Below are positions 8,969-17,231 of a stretch of DNA of 64,000 nt, piece after piece. The position numbers and the translations under genes are program-made. The notes beneath the pieces are model-generated. The model searched no databases. It was not told the DNA's origin and saw only the letters and a program-made list of their open reading frames with translations. The DNA is taken from assembly GCA_021413945.1 (NCBI GenBank), contig JAIOPK010000015.1:1-64000 (forward strand), in the 5' to 3' direction. Position 1 is the stretch's first letter. Every line of letters starts with the position of its first letter. The DNA comes from Candidatus Uhrbacteria bacterium. GTDB taxonomy: Bacteria > Patescibacteriota > Patescibacteriia > 2-12-FULL-60-25.

Positions 8969-9643
8969 CTAATCAATTATCTTCTTGATGTCGTAATCAT
9001 CGATATTTCCATTAATACTTATCGCATGCTCAATGTATTTATTGATGTCTACTATAAAATAGTCCCACTTTACTGGATATATATAAGAATGGTTATCGCC
9101 AACATGGATTGCGCCACCTCCGGAATGGATACTACATTCAGTTGTCTGCGACACCTTCCGATTGAACATGTTCTTACCCAACATTAGGAATGCGGTTCCG
9201 ATTTCCCAAGAAGTACACCCTCGCATGCAAACATTTTTGACGAAATATTCGTAACTCCCATTTTCATCCGGAAGCACAATCGCCAACATTGCGTTTGTTT
9301 TGCTAGTCCTACCTTCACGGCTTGATTCACGCAAAGAGAAGGAGATCTCCCATGGGATCCACTGGTCTTTCTCCGTCTTGGACGGATCTTTCATATTTTT
9401 TGAAATAAAAACAACCGTCAAACTACTATCAAAAATTTTGTCACGCAGTTTTGAAGCGATCGTTTCGTCCGTGAATTGCCCCAAGTCCTCACCGTCATCT
9501 TCACCTTTATAAATATGGTCCTCAGCGTCGATCATGGTAGCCAACGAGTCTACATAATGTCGAGCCTGAGTATTATCAATATTTTCGATAGGGCGCACTC
9601 CTGGGTCGCCATATTTATAGCTGACAAATATCTTCCTCCCCAT
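8969..9643 (-). CDS. TIR-domain protein, possible immune NADase/cyclase
   Basis: A 224-residue protein whose first 145 residues look like a bacterial TIR domain of the Thoeris ThsB/DUF1863 kind. It starts MGRKIFVSYKYGD, has TVVFISKNMKDPSK near 76-89, and DQWIPWEISFSLRE near 93-106, where Glu99 is the likely catalytic glutamate. Family members make signal molecules from NAD or degrade it during phage infection; that role here is inferred. The last 70 residues are unassigned. It lies 27 bases after a membrane-protein gene in the same direction, and both are AT-rich compared with the flanking housekeeping genes. Confidence 0.75.
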   Translation of the reverse strand: MGRKIFVSYKYGDPGVRPIENIDNTQARHYVDSLATMIDAEDHIYKGEDDGEDLGQFTDETIASKLRDKIFDSSLTVVFISKNMKDPSKTEKDQWIPWEISFSLRESSREGRTSKTNAMLAIVLPDENGSYEYFVKNVCMRGCTSWEIGTAFLMLGKNMFNRKVSQTTECSIHSGGGAIHVGDNHSYIYPVKWDYFIVDINKYIEHAISINGNIDDYDIKKIID

Positions 9644-9670
9644 AATGCGCCAGTAAAATTAATTAATAAG

Positions 9671-10153
9671 CTATCTGTGAAACCCATGTCGTCCATGTAA
9701 GTAGCGTTGGTGTTGCACTGACCATGCTTGATGAGTCCCGAGCGGGGGCATTGCTGGCTTCGTGACAAAAGCTACGACCAGCATCTGACCAAGAACGAGA
9801 CCTCCGTAAAAAATGAGAGCGGTTTTCGATACTGCGCAATGGTGCCATCTAACACCCTTTCGGTGAGCGGATGTATCCATCGAGAAGTCGATCGCAGCCT
9901 CATCTTTCACCCTGACTTCGTCATACAGCTTCACAAAAAGACGCTCCTGCCAAAGATAAAAACTATCCAGTAGCCAAAAGAAAAGGAGAACAACGAACGC
10001 GACGCAGATATAGAGTCCGTTCAATTCTTTGAAACTAACCGCGAGCAAACCACCGACAATGGTCACGGCCCAACCCTTTAAAATAAAACTATTCCCGGCC
10101 ATCCGATTGATGGTCGTCTGAATGAATTCAAGATGCTTGAATTTCGCCTCCAT
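9671..10153 (-). CDS. Multi-helix membrane protein paired with TIR gene
   Basis: A 160-residue protein with a short amphipathic N-terminus (MEAKFKHLEFIQTTINRMAG), two hydrophobic helices (about 25-43 and 47-65), a charged segment (LWQERLFVKLYDEVR, then DEAAIDFSMDTSAHRKG) and a third helix near 110-130. The tail after it (VQHQRYLHGRHGFHR) is His/Arg-rich and looks unusual. It is the first gene of a likely two-gene unit with the TIR protein, with its own promoter. By analogy with immune systems that pair a signalling enzyme with a membrane effector, it could be the effector; this is inference. Confidence 0.65.
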   Translation of the reverse strand: MEAKFKHLEFIQTTINRMAGNSFILKGWAVTIVGGLLAVSFKELNGLYICVAFVVLLFFWLLDSFYLWQERLFVKLYDEVRVKDEAAIDFSMDTSAHRKGVRWHHCAVSKTALIFYGGLVLGQMLVVAFVTKPAMPPLGTHQAWSVQHQRYLHGRHGFHR

Positions 10154-10168
10154 AATTCGACGATCAAC

Positions 10169-10197
10169 AAATTAGCGAAATAGCAGTCCTTGGTCAA
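10169..10197 (-). promoter_or_regulatory. Promoter of the membrane-protein/TIR unit
   Basis: -35 TTGACC (10192-10197), 17-base spacer, -10 TAATTT (10169-10174). It lies next to a short inverted repeat (GCAGTC...GACTGC) that could be an operator. The stretch between 10154 and 10275 holds no gene. Confidence 0.5.
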
Positions 10198-10275
10198 GAC
10201 TGCTAGGACGCTCCTGATTTCTCTACAGGATATACGTACTCGGCTCCTACTCCAGACTACAACGAGATATAATCG

Positions 10276-10297
10276 AAAATGGCCTCAGGGCCATTTT
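10276..10297 (-). terminator. Terminator after DUF3892 gene
   Basis: AAAATGGCC and GGCCATTTT form a 9-bp stem with a 4-base loop, directly at the stop codon of the DUF3892 gene; T-rich sequence follows on the minus strand. Confidence 0.65.
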
Positions 10298-10505
10298 ATC
10301 TTTGATTGACGTTGTCCCTTTTTGAAGAATCCGGATTATCGCGGACATACTTCTTGCCTTCAATTTTTACCGTGTGAGCCCCGGGATGCTTGCCTGCCTC
10401 GACCTCTTTTACTGCTTGGGGTCGCGACACATGTTTACGATCACCAATTCTGTAACTCTCGTTCCGCCCATTCGGGCCGTCTTTATTGCCTCGGATCTGT
10501 GTCAT
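10296..10505 (-). CDS. DUF3892-like small protein
   Basis: A 69-residue basic protein. The middle and end (SYRIGDRKHVSRPQAVKEVE, then KIEGKKYVRDNPDSSKRDNV) resemble DUF3892, a small domain of unknown function with a conserved KxYVRxNPD-like end. Proteins of this kind often occur near mobile or defence genes, and here it sits between the restriction-methylase and the TIR unit, but no activity is known. It is monocistronic by appearance, with a palindrome upstream and a hairpin at its stop. Confidence 0.6.
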   Translation of the reverse strand: MTQIRGNKDGPNGRNESYRIGDRKHVSRPQAVKEVEAGKHPGAHTVKIEGKKYVRDNPDSSKRDNVNQR

Positions 10506-10513
10506 AGGATTAC

Positions 10514-10535
10514 GGTTAATTCCTAGAAATTAACC
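10514..10535. promoter_or_regulatory. Perfect palindrome, possible operator
   Basis: GGTTAATT and AATTAACC are perfect 8-base arms around a 6-base centre, 9 bases upstream of the DUF3892 start and 46 bases after the end of the restriction-methylase gene. There is no T-run, so a dimeric repressor site is more likely than a terminator. Confidence 0.4.
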
Positions 10536-10580
10536 CTCGCATGTGCGAAAAGACCACGCAAGATGTTTCGTTGCCGATAT

Positions 10581-13334
10581 TTATCGAGCCTCTTCTACAA
10601 TACGAATCTCATTGCCAGTCAGATTGTAGAGTTTGTACACTAGTTGGTCGATCGTGCGATCGGTTGATTCGATTTGGCGCATCATTGAGACTCGTTCTTC
10701 TTCTGATTTTAGACTTTCAAACTGATCGCGCAACTTGAGTTCGATCAGAACATTTTCTTGCATCTCGGAATACAACTGATTTTCTAGCTCTGATTTAAAG
10801 TCGATGTTTTTTATTGGGAGGCTGAGTAAAGCATTCTTGAGCACATCGATTGTTACAAAGTAATTGCTATAAAAATAATTCAATAGCCGAGAGTTGATTA
10901 TGCCGAGTATATAAAGCAGCGAGAGCTGCTTGTCATTAGGAAGTAATAACATCGCATCTTTTACGTACAGCCCGCCTGGGTCATAGGACGCTACGAGCGC
11001 CTTACCCATTCTCGCTACAACAATTTTTTCAGAATTAAATCTTTCCTTTGTACCGGGTCGCGCTGTCTTAGCATTCTTTATCATTTCCTCTGGGATATAC
11101 CGTACATATTCAGACGGTTTATCGAAGTGATACTTTTTTACCCCTGCACTGCGTATAAAAGGCTTGTCTTCTGGGTATCGCGACACTTCGGAAATGAACT
11201 TTTTATCATCCGCAGTTTTAAATCCATATTGGAAGTTGATAAATTCAGACAAGGGACTACCCTTCTGCCTAACCTTCTCTAAAAGCGCATCACCCGTAGC
11301 AGCACTGTCTAGATTAAAATTATAAAGATGCGATTGTTCAATTGCTAAAAGTTGAAGATTGCGAACAAATGTCACTTTTCCGCCAGAGTCTAAGCTTTCA
11401 ATAACGATTTCGTTTTCTTTGGTAGGACTTTCTGTACGTTCAAAACGAAAAATGCATGTTTCTACAGTTGCTTTTTGAAAAACTTTCTTTGGTAGTTGGG
11501 TGAGGCATTCAATATTTACGTTACTTAAAATGTAGCGTCTAATCCTCGAAAAGCTCTCGAGAGATGTCCATGTTTTGGGAACGATAAAACTAAATTCGCC
11601 ACCTAATTTCGAAATATTAATTCCTTTCTCAATGAAGACTGAGTACAGGTCCGATTTTGCGACAAAAGTCTGATATGTTTTCCAAATAGCTTTTTTTGTT
11701 TCGACTGGTATATTTTTTGGTCTTACGTATGGCGGGTTACCTATAACTGCATCAAACCCGCCTCGGCTGAACACATCTTTAAACTCGATTTCCCAATCGA
11801 ACGGATTAATTCGTGCTAAAGCAGCCGGGTCTGAAATATCCTGCCCAGTGAAATAATTTGTTCCTATGAGCGAATTCCCACACTTAATATTATCCCCTAG
11901 TCGCGGAAGCATCCGGTCGTTAAACAAACTCTGTTGCTCTGGTGAACTCAGGGCCTCCAGCATTAAAGACAACTTGGCCATCTCCACCGCCTGTCGGTCT
12001 AGGTCAACGCCATAAATATGCGCTGTTAGAATGCGCTTCTTTTCTTCGAGCGTTAGTTGCCACTGTTCGCTCTCGTCGCGATAAATCTTCGAAGCTTTTT
12101 GATGCTTCACTGCATTGTCGGCTACGTACCAATCGCGGTACCAATCGGCTAGGAACTTGTACGCTCCAAGCAAGAACGAACCCGAACCGCAAGCCGGGTC
12201 GACGATGGAGAGTTTCTCGATTTGCTTAGGCGTTTTACCCTCGACGAGCTTTCCTACCGTATTTTTTACAATATATTCAACAATATACGTCGGCGTGTAG
12301 TAGATTCCGCCCGCTTTTCTGACTTCTGGCTTCAGCTCAACTCTTGCATGACCGCCTTCAGTCAAGCGGATTACCTTGCCTAGAAACTGTTCATAAACCT
12401 GTCCGAGAATTTCAGCCGGAATCGCATCAAACTTGTATGGACTCTTCGGGAAATAGAGTTCTGAAATAACCTCTTTCAAAACTTTGTCATCAATCTTTAG
12501 ATCAGCGATCGATTCGACCTCGAAAAGATCAGAATCATAACGCTGTTCGGCTTTCTTAAAAAGTTTATAGAGCTTTTTATAGTTATCCTCACCCTCAATC
12601 ACATTGCTCAACTCCCCTTCATGTGCAATCCCTCGATCTTCACAGATACGCAAAAACAAAATACGCGCGATTGAATCCTGCACGATACGATTCAGCCTCT
12701 CTTCCGGAATCTTGTTGCGGTTCGCGATGTTATGGGCCAACAACTCGCGCCATTTGGAAATATCGTCCAATAACTCGTCATCCACGGCCTGCTGGGCTCG
12801 TTTCTTGGTCAATTTCTCTAACGATCCGCCGAGAACGGCTTCGCGTGAAAACAACCCGGCGATTTCATCCCATCGCTCGACATATTCTGTGAATTTTATG
12901 CAATCGAGGCGGGCAATCTTGGCAGCATCACTCGACTTTGGCCTTATGGCCGTATCGTAAATGGAAAGTTCTTCAAAATCCGTCAGAATGCTGCGTGCCG
13001 TTTTTGCACTCCAGCCATATCCTCGCAACTGCAGTGCCGCATCCTGATTGCTACAGACATTCAGAGCGGGCTTCTTGGCTTCAACGAAAAAACGGAGTTT
13101 CTTGTCTAAATAAAAACCAAAGTCAGGAGCCTTGCCGTGTACAAGCTTCTCGTAGTGCACGTCTCGATCAGCTCCTTTGGCGAGCTTATTCTCCATGTCC
13201 CATCCTAAAACTTCAAAAAATGGGTTCAGGAACTCCGTTCGCAGCTGTTCCTCGTTGTACTCGTTCGATTGATAGTAATTGAAGTTCTGCTTGAAATTCT
13301 CAACGAGCTCAATGATCCGTTGCGGGACTGGCAT
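10581..13334 (-). CDS. Type IIG-like restriction endonuclease-methyltransferase
   Basis: A 917-residue single-chain restriction-modification enzyme of the Eco57I/Type IIG kind. Residues 1-160 carry a PD-(D/E)XK-like nuclease (APDFGFYL with Asp71, then FFVEAKKP with Glu86 and Lys88). The adenine-methyltransferase core has the SAM motif DPACGSGSF near 378 and the catalytic NPPY motif near 533. The last 350 residues look like a TaqI-type target-recognition domain (YGFKTADDKKF, NSRLLNYFYSN). One protein would both methylate and cut. It starts 21 bases after the pgk stop and has AT-rich codon use unlike the surrounding glycolytic genes, which suggests transfer. Confidence 0.88.
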   Translation of the reverse strand: MPVPQRIIELVENFKQNFNYYQSNEYNEEQLRTEFLNPFFEVLGWDMENKLAKGADRDVHYEKLVHGKAPDFGFYLDKKLRFFVEAKKPALNVCSNQDAALQLRGYGWSAKTARSILTDFEELSIYDTAIRPKSSDAAKIARLDCIKFTEYVERWDEIAGLFSREAVLGGSLEKLTKKRAQQAVDDELLDDISKWRELLAHNIANRNKIPEERLNRIVQDSIARILFLRICEDRGIAHEGELSNVIEGEDNYKKLYKLFKKAEQRYDSDLFEVESIADLKIDDKVLKEVISELYFPKSPYKFDAIPAEILGQVYEQFLGKVIRLTEGGHARVELKPEVRKAGGIYYTPTYIVEYIVKNTVGKLVEGKTPKQIEKLSIVDPACGSGSFLLGAYKFLADWYRDWYVADNAVKHQKASKIYRDESEQWQLTLEEKKRILTAHIYGVDLDRQAVEMAKLSLMLEALSSPEQQSLFNDRMLPRLGDNIKCGNSLIGTNYFTGQDISDPAALARINPFDWEIEFKDVFSRGGFDAVIGNPPYVRPKNIPVETKKAIWKTYQTFVAKSDLYSVFIEKGINISKLGGEFSFIVPKTWTSLESFSRIRRYILSNVNIECLTQLPKKVFQKATVETCIFRFERTESPTKENEIVIESLDSGGKVTFVRNLQLLAIEQSHLYNFNLDSAATGDALLEKVRQKGSPLSEFINFQYGFKTADDKKFISEVSRYPEDKPFIRSAGVKKYHFDKPSEYVRYIPEEMIKNAKTARPGTKERFNSEKIVVARMGKALVASYDPGGLYVKDAMLLLPNDKQLSLLYILGIINSRLLNYFYSNYFVTIDVLKNALLSLPIKNIDFKSELENQLYSEMQENVLIELKLRDQFESLKSEEERVSMMRQIESTDRTIDQLVYKLYNLTGNEIRIVEEAR

Positions 13335-13355
13335 ACGGTAAGGAGCTTACAAGAA

Positions 13356-14552
13356 CTACTTCATCAACGCCAATAACCCCGGAAGTTTTCCTTTGAGACT
13401 CAAGAACTCGAGCATGGCACCGCCTCCAGTTGAGATAAAGTCGAACCATTTGGCGGTTTTTGTTTCCGCGAGAATCGGCAGAGTATCTCCCCCACCGGAG
13501 ACGCCGAAGGCGGGGCCCTTGGCGCGAGTGGCGATGATGCGTGCGAGGAAGCGCGATCCGTTTCCGCATGGCCGGCACTCTGTCCAGCCGACAGGTCCGT
13601 TCCAGAGAATCGTTTTCGATGAGCCGAGAATCTTTGACCAGGCCGCGAGCGTTGAAGGACCGATATCGACGATGATGTCTTTCTTGCCAATGGCATCGAC
13701 CATGACGCGCTTGAGTTTTGGGTTTACGACGAGCTTGTCGGCAACCATAACGTCGATAGGTAGGACAAGTCCGGTTTTTTTGAGAAGCTTCCCCGCATCG
13801 GCGACCGAATCTTTTTCCAAATACGATTTCCCGACTTGAAGTTTCTTTGCGACGAGGAACGGTGTCGCCATGGCTCCTCCGACGAGGACTTGGTCGCATC
13901 GCGCGAGCAGTTCCTTTACCACGGGAATTTTTGTTGAAAGCTTTTTTCCTCCAATGACCGCGACAAATGGCGATGACGGCTTCTCAAGCAAACGGCCTAG
14001 GTGTGCGACTTCTTCCGTCAGGCTCGGTCCCGCATAGGAAGGAATGAGCTTGGCGATACCGACGACCGAGGAATGGGCGCGGTGGCAGGAAGCAAACGCA
14101 TCGTTAATAAAAATGTCACCGAGCGAGGACCACGCCTTGGAAAGCGAGATGGCGTTCTTCTCTTCTCCTTTCTCAAATCGGACATTTTCCAACAAATGGA
14201 TAGAGCCAGGTTTGGCTTTTAACAGACGTTCGGCAAGACGTTTCCGGTCGTCAGGCCTGGATACGGATTCCGGATGAAATGCGATCGAGAGACCGTATCG
14301 CTTCATGCGTTTGGCAAGAAAATGCGTCGAGTGGACCTTGTCCTTTCTCTTGGGTCTTCCAAAGTGCGTTAGCAAGATCACGACGGCTCCACGTTTTGAG
14401 AGTTGTTTGATAAATGAGACCGAACGCTCGAGCTTGAGCGAGCCTTCGAGACCGTGGACGGCGGCATCCGGCACATTCCAATCAACGCGCACCAAGATAG
14501 GTGCGCCTTTAATTTTTTGTTTGGGAGAAAATGTACGGAGATTCAACTTCAT
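13356..14552 (-). CDS. pgk: Phosphoglycerate kinase
   Basis: A 398-residue glycolytic kinase that makes ATP from 1,3-bisphosphoglycerate. It has the N-terminal substrate loop (VRVDWNVP; usually DFNVP), THFGRPKRK, the HRAHSSVVG segment, ILWNGPVGWTE and the C-terminal GVSGGGDTLPIL. The ATG overlaps the TGA of gap by 4 bases, so the two are translationally coupled. The next gene downstream is the restriction enzyme, not another glycolytic gene, and no terminator is evident between them. Confidence 0.95.
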   Translation of the reverse strand: MKLNLRTFSPKQKIKGAPILVRVDWNVPDAAVHGLEGSLKLERSVSFIKQLSKRGAVVILLTHFGRPKRKDKVHSTHFLAKRMKRYGLSIAFHPESVSRPDDRKRLAERLLKAKPGSIHLLENVRFEKGEEKNAISLSKAWSSLGDIFINDAFASCHRAHSSVVGIAKLIPSYAGPSLTEEVAHLGRLLEKPSSPFVAVIGGKKLSTKIPVVKELLARCDQVLVGGAMATPFLVAKKLQVGKSYLEKDSVADAGKLLKKTGLVLPIDVMVADKLVVNPKLKRVMVDAIGKKDIIVDIGPSTLAAWSKILGSSKTILWNGPVGWTECRPCGNGSRFLARIIATRAKGPAFGVSGGGDTLPILAETKTAKWFDFISTGGGAMLEFLSLKGKLPGLLALMK

Positions 14553-15565
14553 TTTTTTCCGTTAATGGCTTTGCCGACGTGGAGCGCCATTTCCGCCAAG
14601 CGATGCGAGTAGGCCCACTCATTGTCATACCAAGCGATGACTTTCACGAGATCGCCGTCGACAACTTTTGTTAAACCAAGGTCGGCGATGGATGAGGCGG
14701 GGTTGCCGATGAAGTCGGACGAGACGAGAGGTTCTTCCGTGACTTCCAGAATCCCCTTCCAGCGGGCGTTCTTGGAAGCTTTCTTCAACGCATCGTTTAC
14801 TTGCTCGACCGTGACTTTCTTTTTGAGAACAAAAGTGAAATCGCAAAGAGAAACGACTTGAATCGGAACGCGGATTGAGAGGCCGTCGAACAGTCCTTTC
14901 AATTCCGGAATGACTTCCGTGGTGGCGATCGCTGCGCCCGTTGTTGTTGGCACGATATTTTCTGCGGCGGCGCGCGCTCGTCGGAGATCCTTGTGCGGAC
15001 CGTCTTGTAAATTCTGGTCGGCGGTGTAGGCGTGGATCGTCGTCATCATCGCTTTCTTTACACCGAACACTTCATGCATGACCGCGGCGATGGGCGTCGT
15101 GCAGTTGGTGGTACAGCTTGCGTTGTTGATGACCTGTGCACCTTTACCCGCATCCTTTTCATTTACGCCGATCACAAATGTCGGAACGTCTCCCCCTTTT
15201 GCCGGTGCGCTGATGATGACGCGCTTGGCTCCGGCCTCGATGTGCTTTGACGCGCCGGCGAGATCGGTGAAGTGACCGGTGCACTCAAGCACGATGTCGA
15301 TACCGAGCTTGCCCCAAGGCAAAACAGCCGGATCTTTCTCTGCGTACACAGCGACAACTTGTCCGCCGACTTTAAGCGATTTGGCATCCGCCGAGATTAC
15401 GCGATCCCAGTTTCGGTAAGCGGTGTCGTGCTTCAAAAGATGCGCGAGGGTTTTGGTATCGGTGAGGTCGTTGATCGCCACGACCTCGAAACCGGGTTTG
15501 TCGAAACCGGCTTTGAACACGTTACGGCCGATACGGCCAAAGCCGTTGATAGCGATGCGGGGCAT
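14549..15565 (-). CDS. gap: Glyceraldehyde-3-phosphate dehydrogenase, type I
   Basis: A 338-residue NAD-dependent GAPDH. It begins MPRIAINGFGRIGRNVFKAG, has the active-site SCTTNCTTPI with the catalytic cysteine near 155, and ends in WYDNEWAYSHRLAEMA. The start at 15565 is set by this canonical N-terminus; the open frame continues upstream but only through the tsf terminator. The promoter is an extended -10 (TGTTATACT) ending 11 bases before the ATG. It forms an operon with pgk. Confidence 0.96.
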   Translation of the reverse strand: MPRIAINGFGRIGRNVFKAGFDKPGFEVVAINDLTDTKTLAHLLKHDTAYRNWDRVISADAKSLKVGGQVVAVYAEKDPAVLPWGKLGIDIVLECTGHFTDLAGASKHIEAGAKRVIISAPAKGGDVPTFVIGVNEKDAGKGAQVINNASCTTNCTTPIAAVMHEVFGVKKAMMTTIHAYTADQNLQDGPHKDLRRARAAAENIVPTTTGAAIATTEVIPELKGLFDGLSIRVPIQVVSLCDFTFVLKKKVTVEQVNDALKKASKNARWKGILEVTEEPLVSSDFIGNPASSIADLGLTKVVDGDLVKVIAWYDNEWAYSHRLAEMALHVGKAINGKK

Positions 15566-15576
15566 AGAATGAATAC

Positions 15577-15585
15577 AGTATAACA
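15577..15585 (-). promoter_or_regulatory. Extended -10 promoter of gap-pgk
   Basis: TGTTATACT on the minus strand, 11 bases before the gap ATG; no -35 match at the expected distance. The predicted leader is about 4-5 bases, that is nearly leaderless mRNA without a Shine-Dalgarno sequence. Confidence 0.6.
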
Positions 15586-15617
15586 AAATCCCGCCGAACG
15601 TGCGTTGGCGGGATTTT
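15585..15617 (-). terminator. Terminator after tsf
   Basis: AAAATCCCGCC and GGCGGGATTTT form an 11-bp stem with an 11-base loop, 14 bases after the tsf stop. It abuts the gap promoter. Confidence 0.8.
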
Positions 15618-15630
15618 ATTTCTGCTTCGA

Positions 15631-16245
15631 TTAGCAGGCGTTGGTCGCGTGAGCGGCCATTTGCATGCGCTGGAAGCGCGTGACCACAATCTTTTCTCCG
15701 ATCGTTCCGGACAAAGCGACGATGAGCTGTTCGATCGTCCTTGTATCGTCCTTGATGAAGGATTGCTTGGTGAGGCACACGTCGGTGTACCACTTGTTCA
15801 ACTTGCCTTCTACGATTTTGAGTTTCATTTCTTCCGGTTTGTTGTCGGCGGCCATCTCGGCGAGGAATTCTTGTTTCTTTTTCTCGGCGATTTCCGCGGG
15901 AATCGTTTCCGGGCTGACAAACATCGGATCCATCGCGGCAACCTGGAGAGCGATGTCGTCGGCAAGAGCGATGAACGCCTCATTGCGGGCGACGAAATCC
16001 GTTTCACACGAGAGCTCGACGATGGCGGCCAGCTTTTTGTTGTGATGGAGATAGGTTGCGAGCAGTCCTTCCGAGGCGGTGCGCTCGGCCGACTTTTTGG
16101 CGGCCTTGATCGCTCCCTTCTTTTTCAGGACTTCGATGGCTTTATCCATGTCGCCACCGGCTTCTTCCAAAGCCATCTTACAATCCACCATTCCGGCGGA
16201 AGTGCGGTTGCGAAGCTCGAGGACCATCTTGGCGTCGATTGCCAT
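15631..16245 (-). CDS. tsf: Elongation factor Ts
   Basis: A 204-residue nucleotide exchange factor for EF-Tu. It has the N-terminal UBA-like domain (LRNRTSAGMVDCKMALEEAGGD), the conserved ETDFVARNEAF core contact motif, and one shortened C-terminal core subdomain (VCLTKQSFIKDD). Enterobacterial EF-Ts is about 280 residues, so this is a compact form of the kind common in small genomes and thermophiles. It follows rpsB by 35 bases in the classical rpsB-tsf order. Confidence 0.95.
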   Translation of the reverse strand: MAIDAKMVLELRNRTSAGMVDCKMALEEAGGDMDKAIEVLKKKGAIKAAKKSAERTASEGLLATYLHHNKKLAAIVELSCETDFVARNEAFIALADDIALQVAAMDPMFVSPETIPAEIAEKKKQEFLAEMAADNKPEEMKLKIVEGKLNKWYTDVCLTKQSFIKDDTRTIEQLIVALSGTIGEKIVVTRFQRMQMAAHATNAC

Positions 16246-16280
16246 ATGTTTTGAAAGTAAGGATTATTTTTTGGTGACGT

Positions 16281-17051
16281 TTATTTGACCGGTTCGATGA
16301 ACGCTTTGTTCATGGTCTGTCCGTTTGGGACAAGCGAGCCTCCGAGGCGGGCGCGGTTGGATTCCCAGTCCTGTTTGCCATCATTGATGGCTTGGGCCAT
16401 GAGATCGGCGATCATAGCGATCGCTTTGACGGCGTCGTCGTTGGCCGGAATCGGGAAATCGATTTCGGACGGATCAACGTTGGAGTCACAGACGGCGACG
16501 ACTTTTACGCCGCGCTTGGTGGCTTCATCGAGAGCGGTCTTATCTTTCTTCACGTCGAAGATGAACAAGGCATCCGGAATGCGGGTCAGTTCCTGGATAC
16601 CGCCGATTTTCTTTTCCAAAATCTGGATGAGTTCCGCGATCTTCAACTGTTCAAACTTGGTGTACTTACCGAGTTCACCCTTCTCCTGCTTGCGCTTCCA
16701 ATCTTTGTACTTACGAATCTGGGCGGCGATGCTCGAGAAGTTCGTGAGCGTACCACCGAGCCAGCGCTCGTTCACATACGGCATGCCACAAGCCTTGGCA
16801 GCGGCCTCGACGAGAGGTGCGGCCTGCTTTTTGGTACCGACAAAGAGGATGACACCTCCGCGACCGGCGGTTTTGCGGGCAAAACCAAAGGCCTCTTCCA
16901 TGGCCTTCTGGGTCTCCTCAAGGTTGATGATGTGGATACCTTGGCGGGAACCAAAAATGAACTTGTTCATCTTTGGGTGCCATTTGGATGTCTGGTGGCC
17001 AAAGTGCATGCCGGCTTGCAGCATGTCGGCCAATTGCGGGATCTTTCCCAT
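16281..17051 (-). CDS. rpsB: 30S ribosomal protein S2
   Basis: A 256-residue uS2 protein. It starts MGKIPQLADMLQAGMHFGHQTSKWHPKM (given here only as the family N-terminus), with FVGTKKQA, YVNERWLGGTLTNF and IPDALFIFDV motifs further along. uS2 binds late to the 30S head-body junction. The ATG has a strong AAGGAG Shine-Dalgarno, and the promoter lies about 105 bases upstream, leaving a leader of about 100 bases with a small TTCGCC/GGCGAA hairpin that could be regulatory. Confidence 0.95.
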   Translation of the reverse strand: MGKIPQLADMLQAGMHFGHQTSKWHPKMNKFIFGSRQGIHIINLEETQKAMEEAFGFARKTAGRGGVILFVGTKKQAAPLVEAAAKACGMPYVNERWLGGTLTNFSSIAAQIRKYKDWKRKQEKGELGKYTKFEQLKIAELIQILEKKIGGIQELTRIPDALFIFDVKKDKTALDEATKRGVKVVAVCDSNVDPSEIDFPIPANDDAVKAIAMIADLMAQAINDGKQDWESNRARLGGSLVPNGQTMNKAFIEPVK

Positions 17052-17156
17052 AACTTAGCTCCTTTTTACGCGCGTCCTGGGACTCCGTATTCGCCGTGGC
17101 GAACAAGGGGCTGGAATCTCCAATAGGTTGGACGAACGGTGTGATTTAGTGACGAA

Positions 17157-17185
17157 AGGATACCGAAACCCCTTGATTTTGGCAA
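17157..17185 (-). promoter_or_regulatory. Promoter of rpsB-tsf
   Basis: -35 TTGCCA (17180-17185), 17-base spacer, -10 TATCCT (17157-17162), reading left. Its -35 overlaps the -35 of the divergent promoter for the gene at 17232. Confidence 0.7.
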
Positions 17186-17207
17186 GGGTTTAGGCTAAAA
17201 GTATCGG
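17179..17207 (+). promoter_or_regulatory. Promoter of the 96-residue ORF
   Basis: -35 TTGGCA (17179-17184), 17-base spacer, -10 TATCGG (17202-17207), reading right. The same seven bases, TTGGCAA, serve as -35 for both directions. Confidence 0.5.
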
Positions 17208-17231
17208 ACGCTCTTTCCCCGGAGGTCGGAC

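Noticed and set aside
8969-10153. Complete Thoeris system
   Set aside because: Only the TIR partner is recognisable; no SIR2, SLOG or Macro effector gene is present, so calling it Thoeris would overstate the evidence.
8969-13334. CRISPR array or cas genes near the defence block
   Set aside because: No regularly spaced repeats and no Cas-like proteins were seen here or elsewhere in the window.
13309-13899. 196-codon frame antisense-phase to pgk
   Set aside because: It is the Arg/Ser-rich shifted frame of the pgk gene; pgk has all motifs in the other frame.
15566-15793. N-terminal extension of GAPDH
   Set aside because: The open frame upstream of 15565 passes through the tsf terminator and the gap promoter, and does not match the family.
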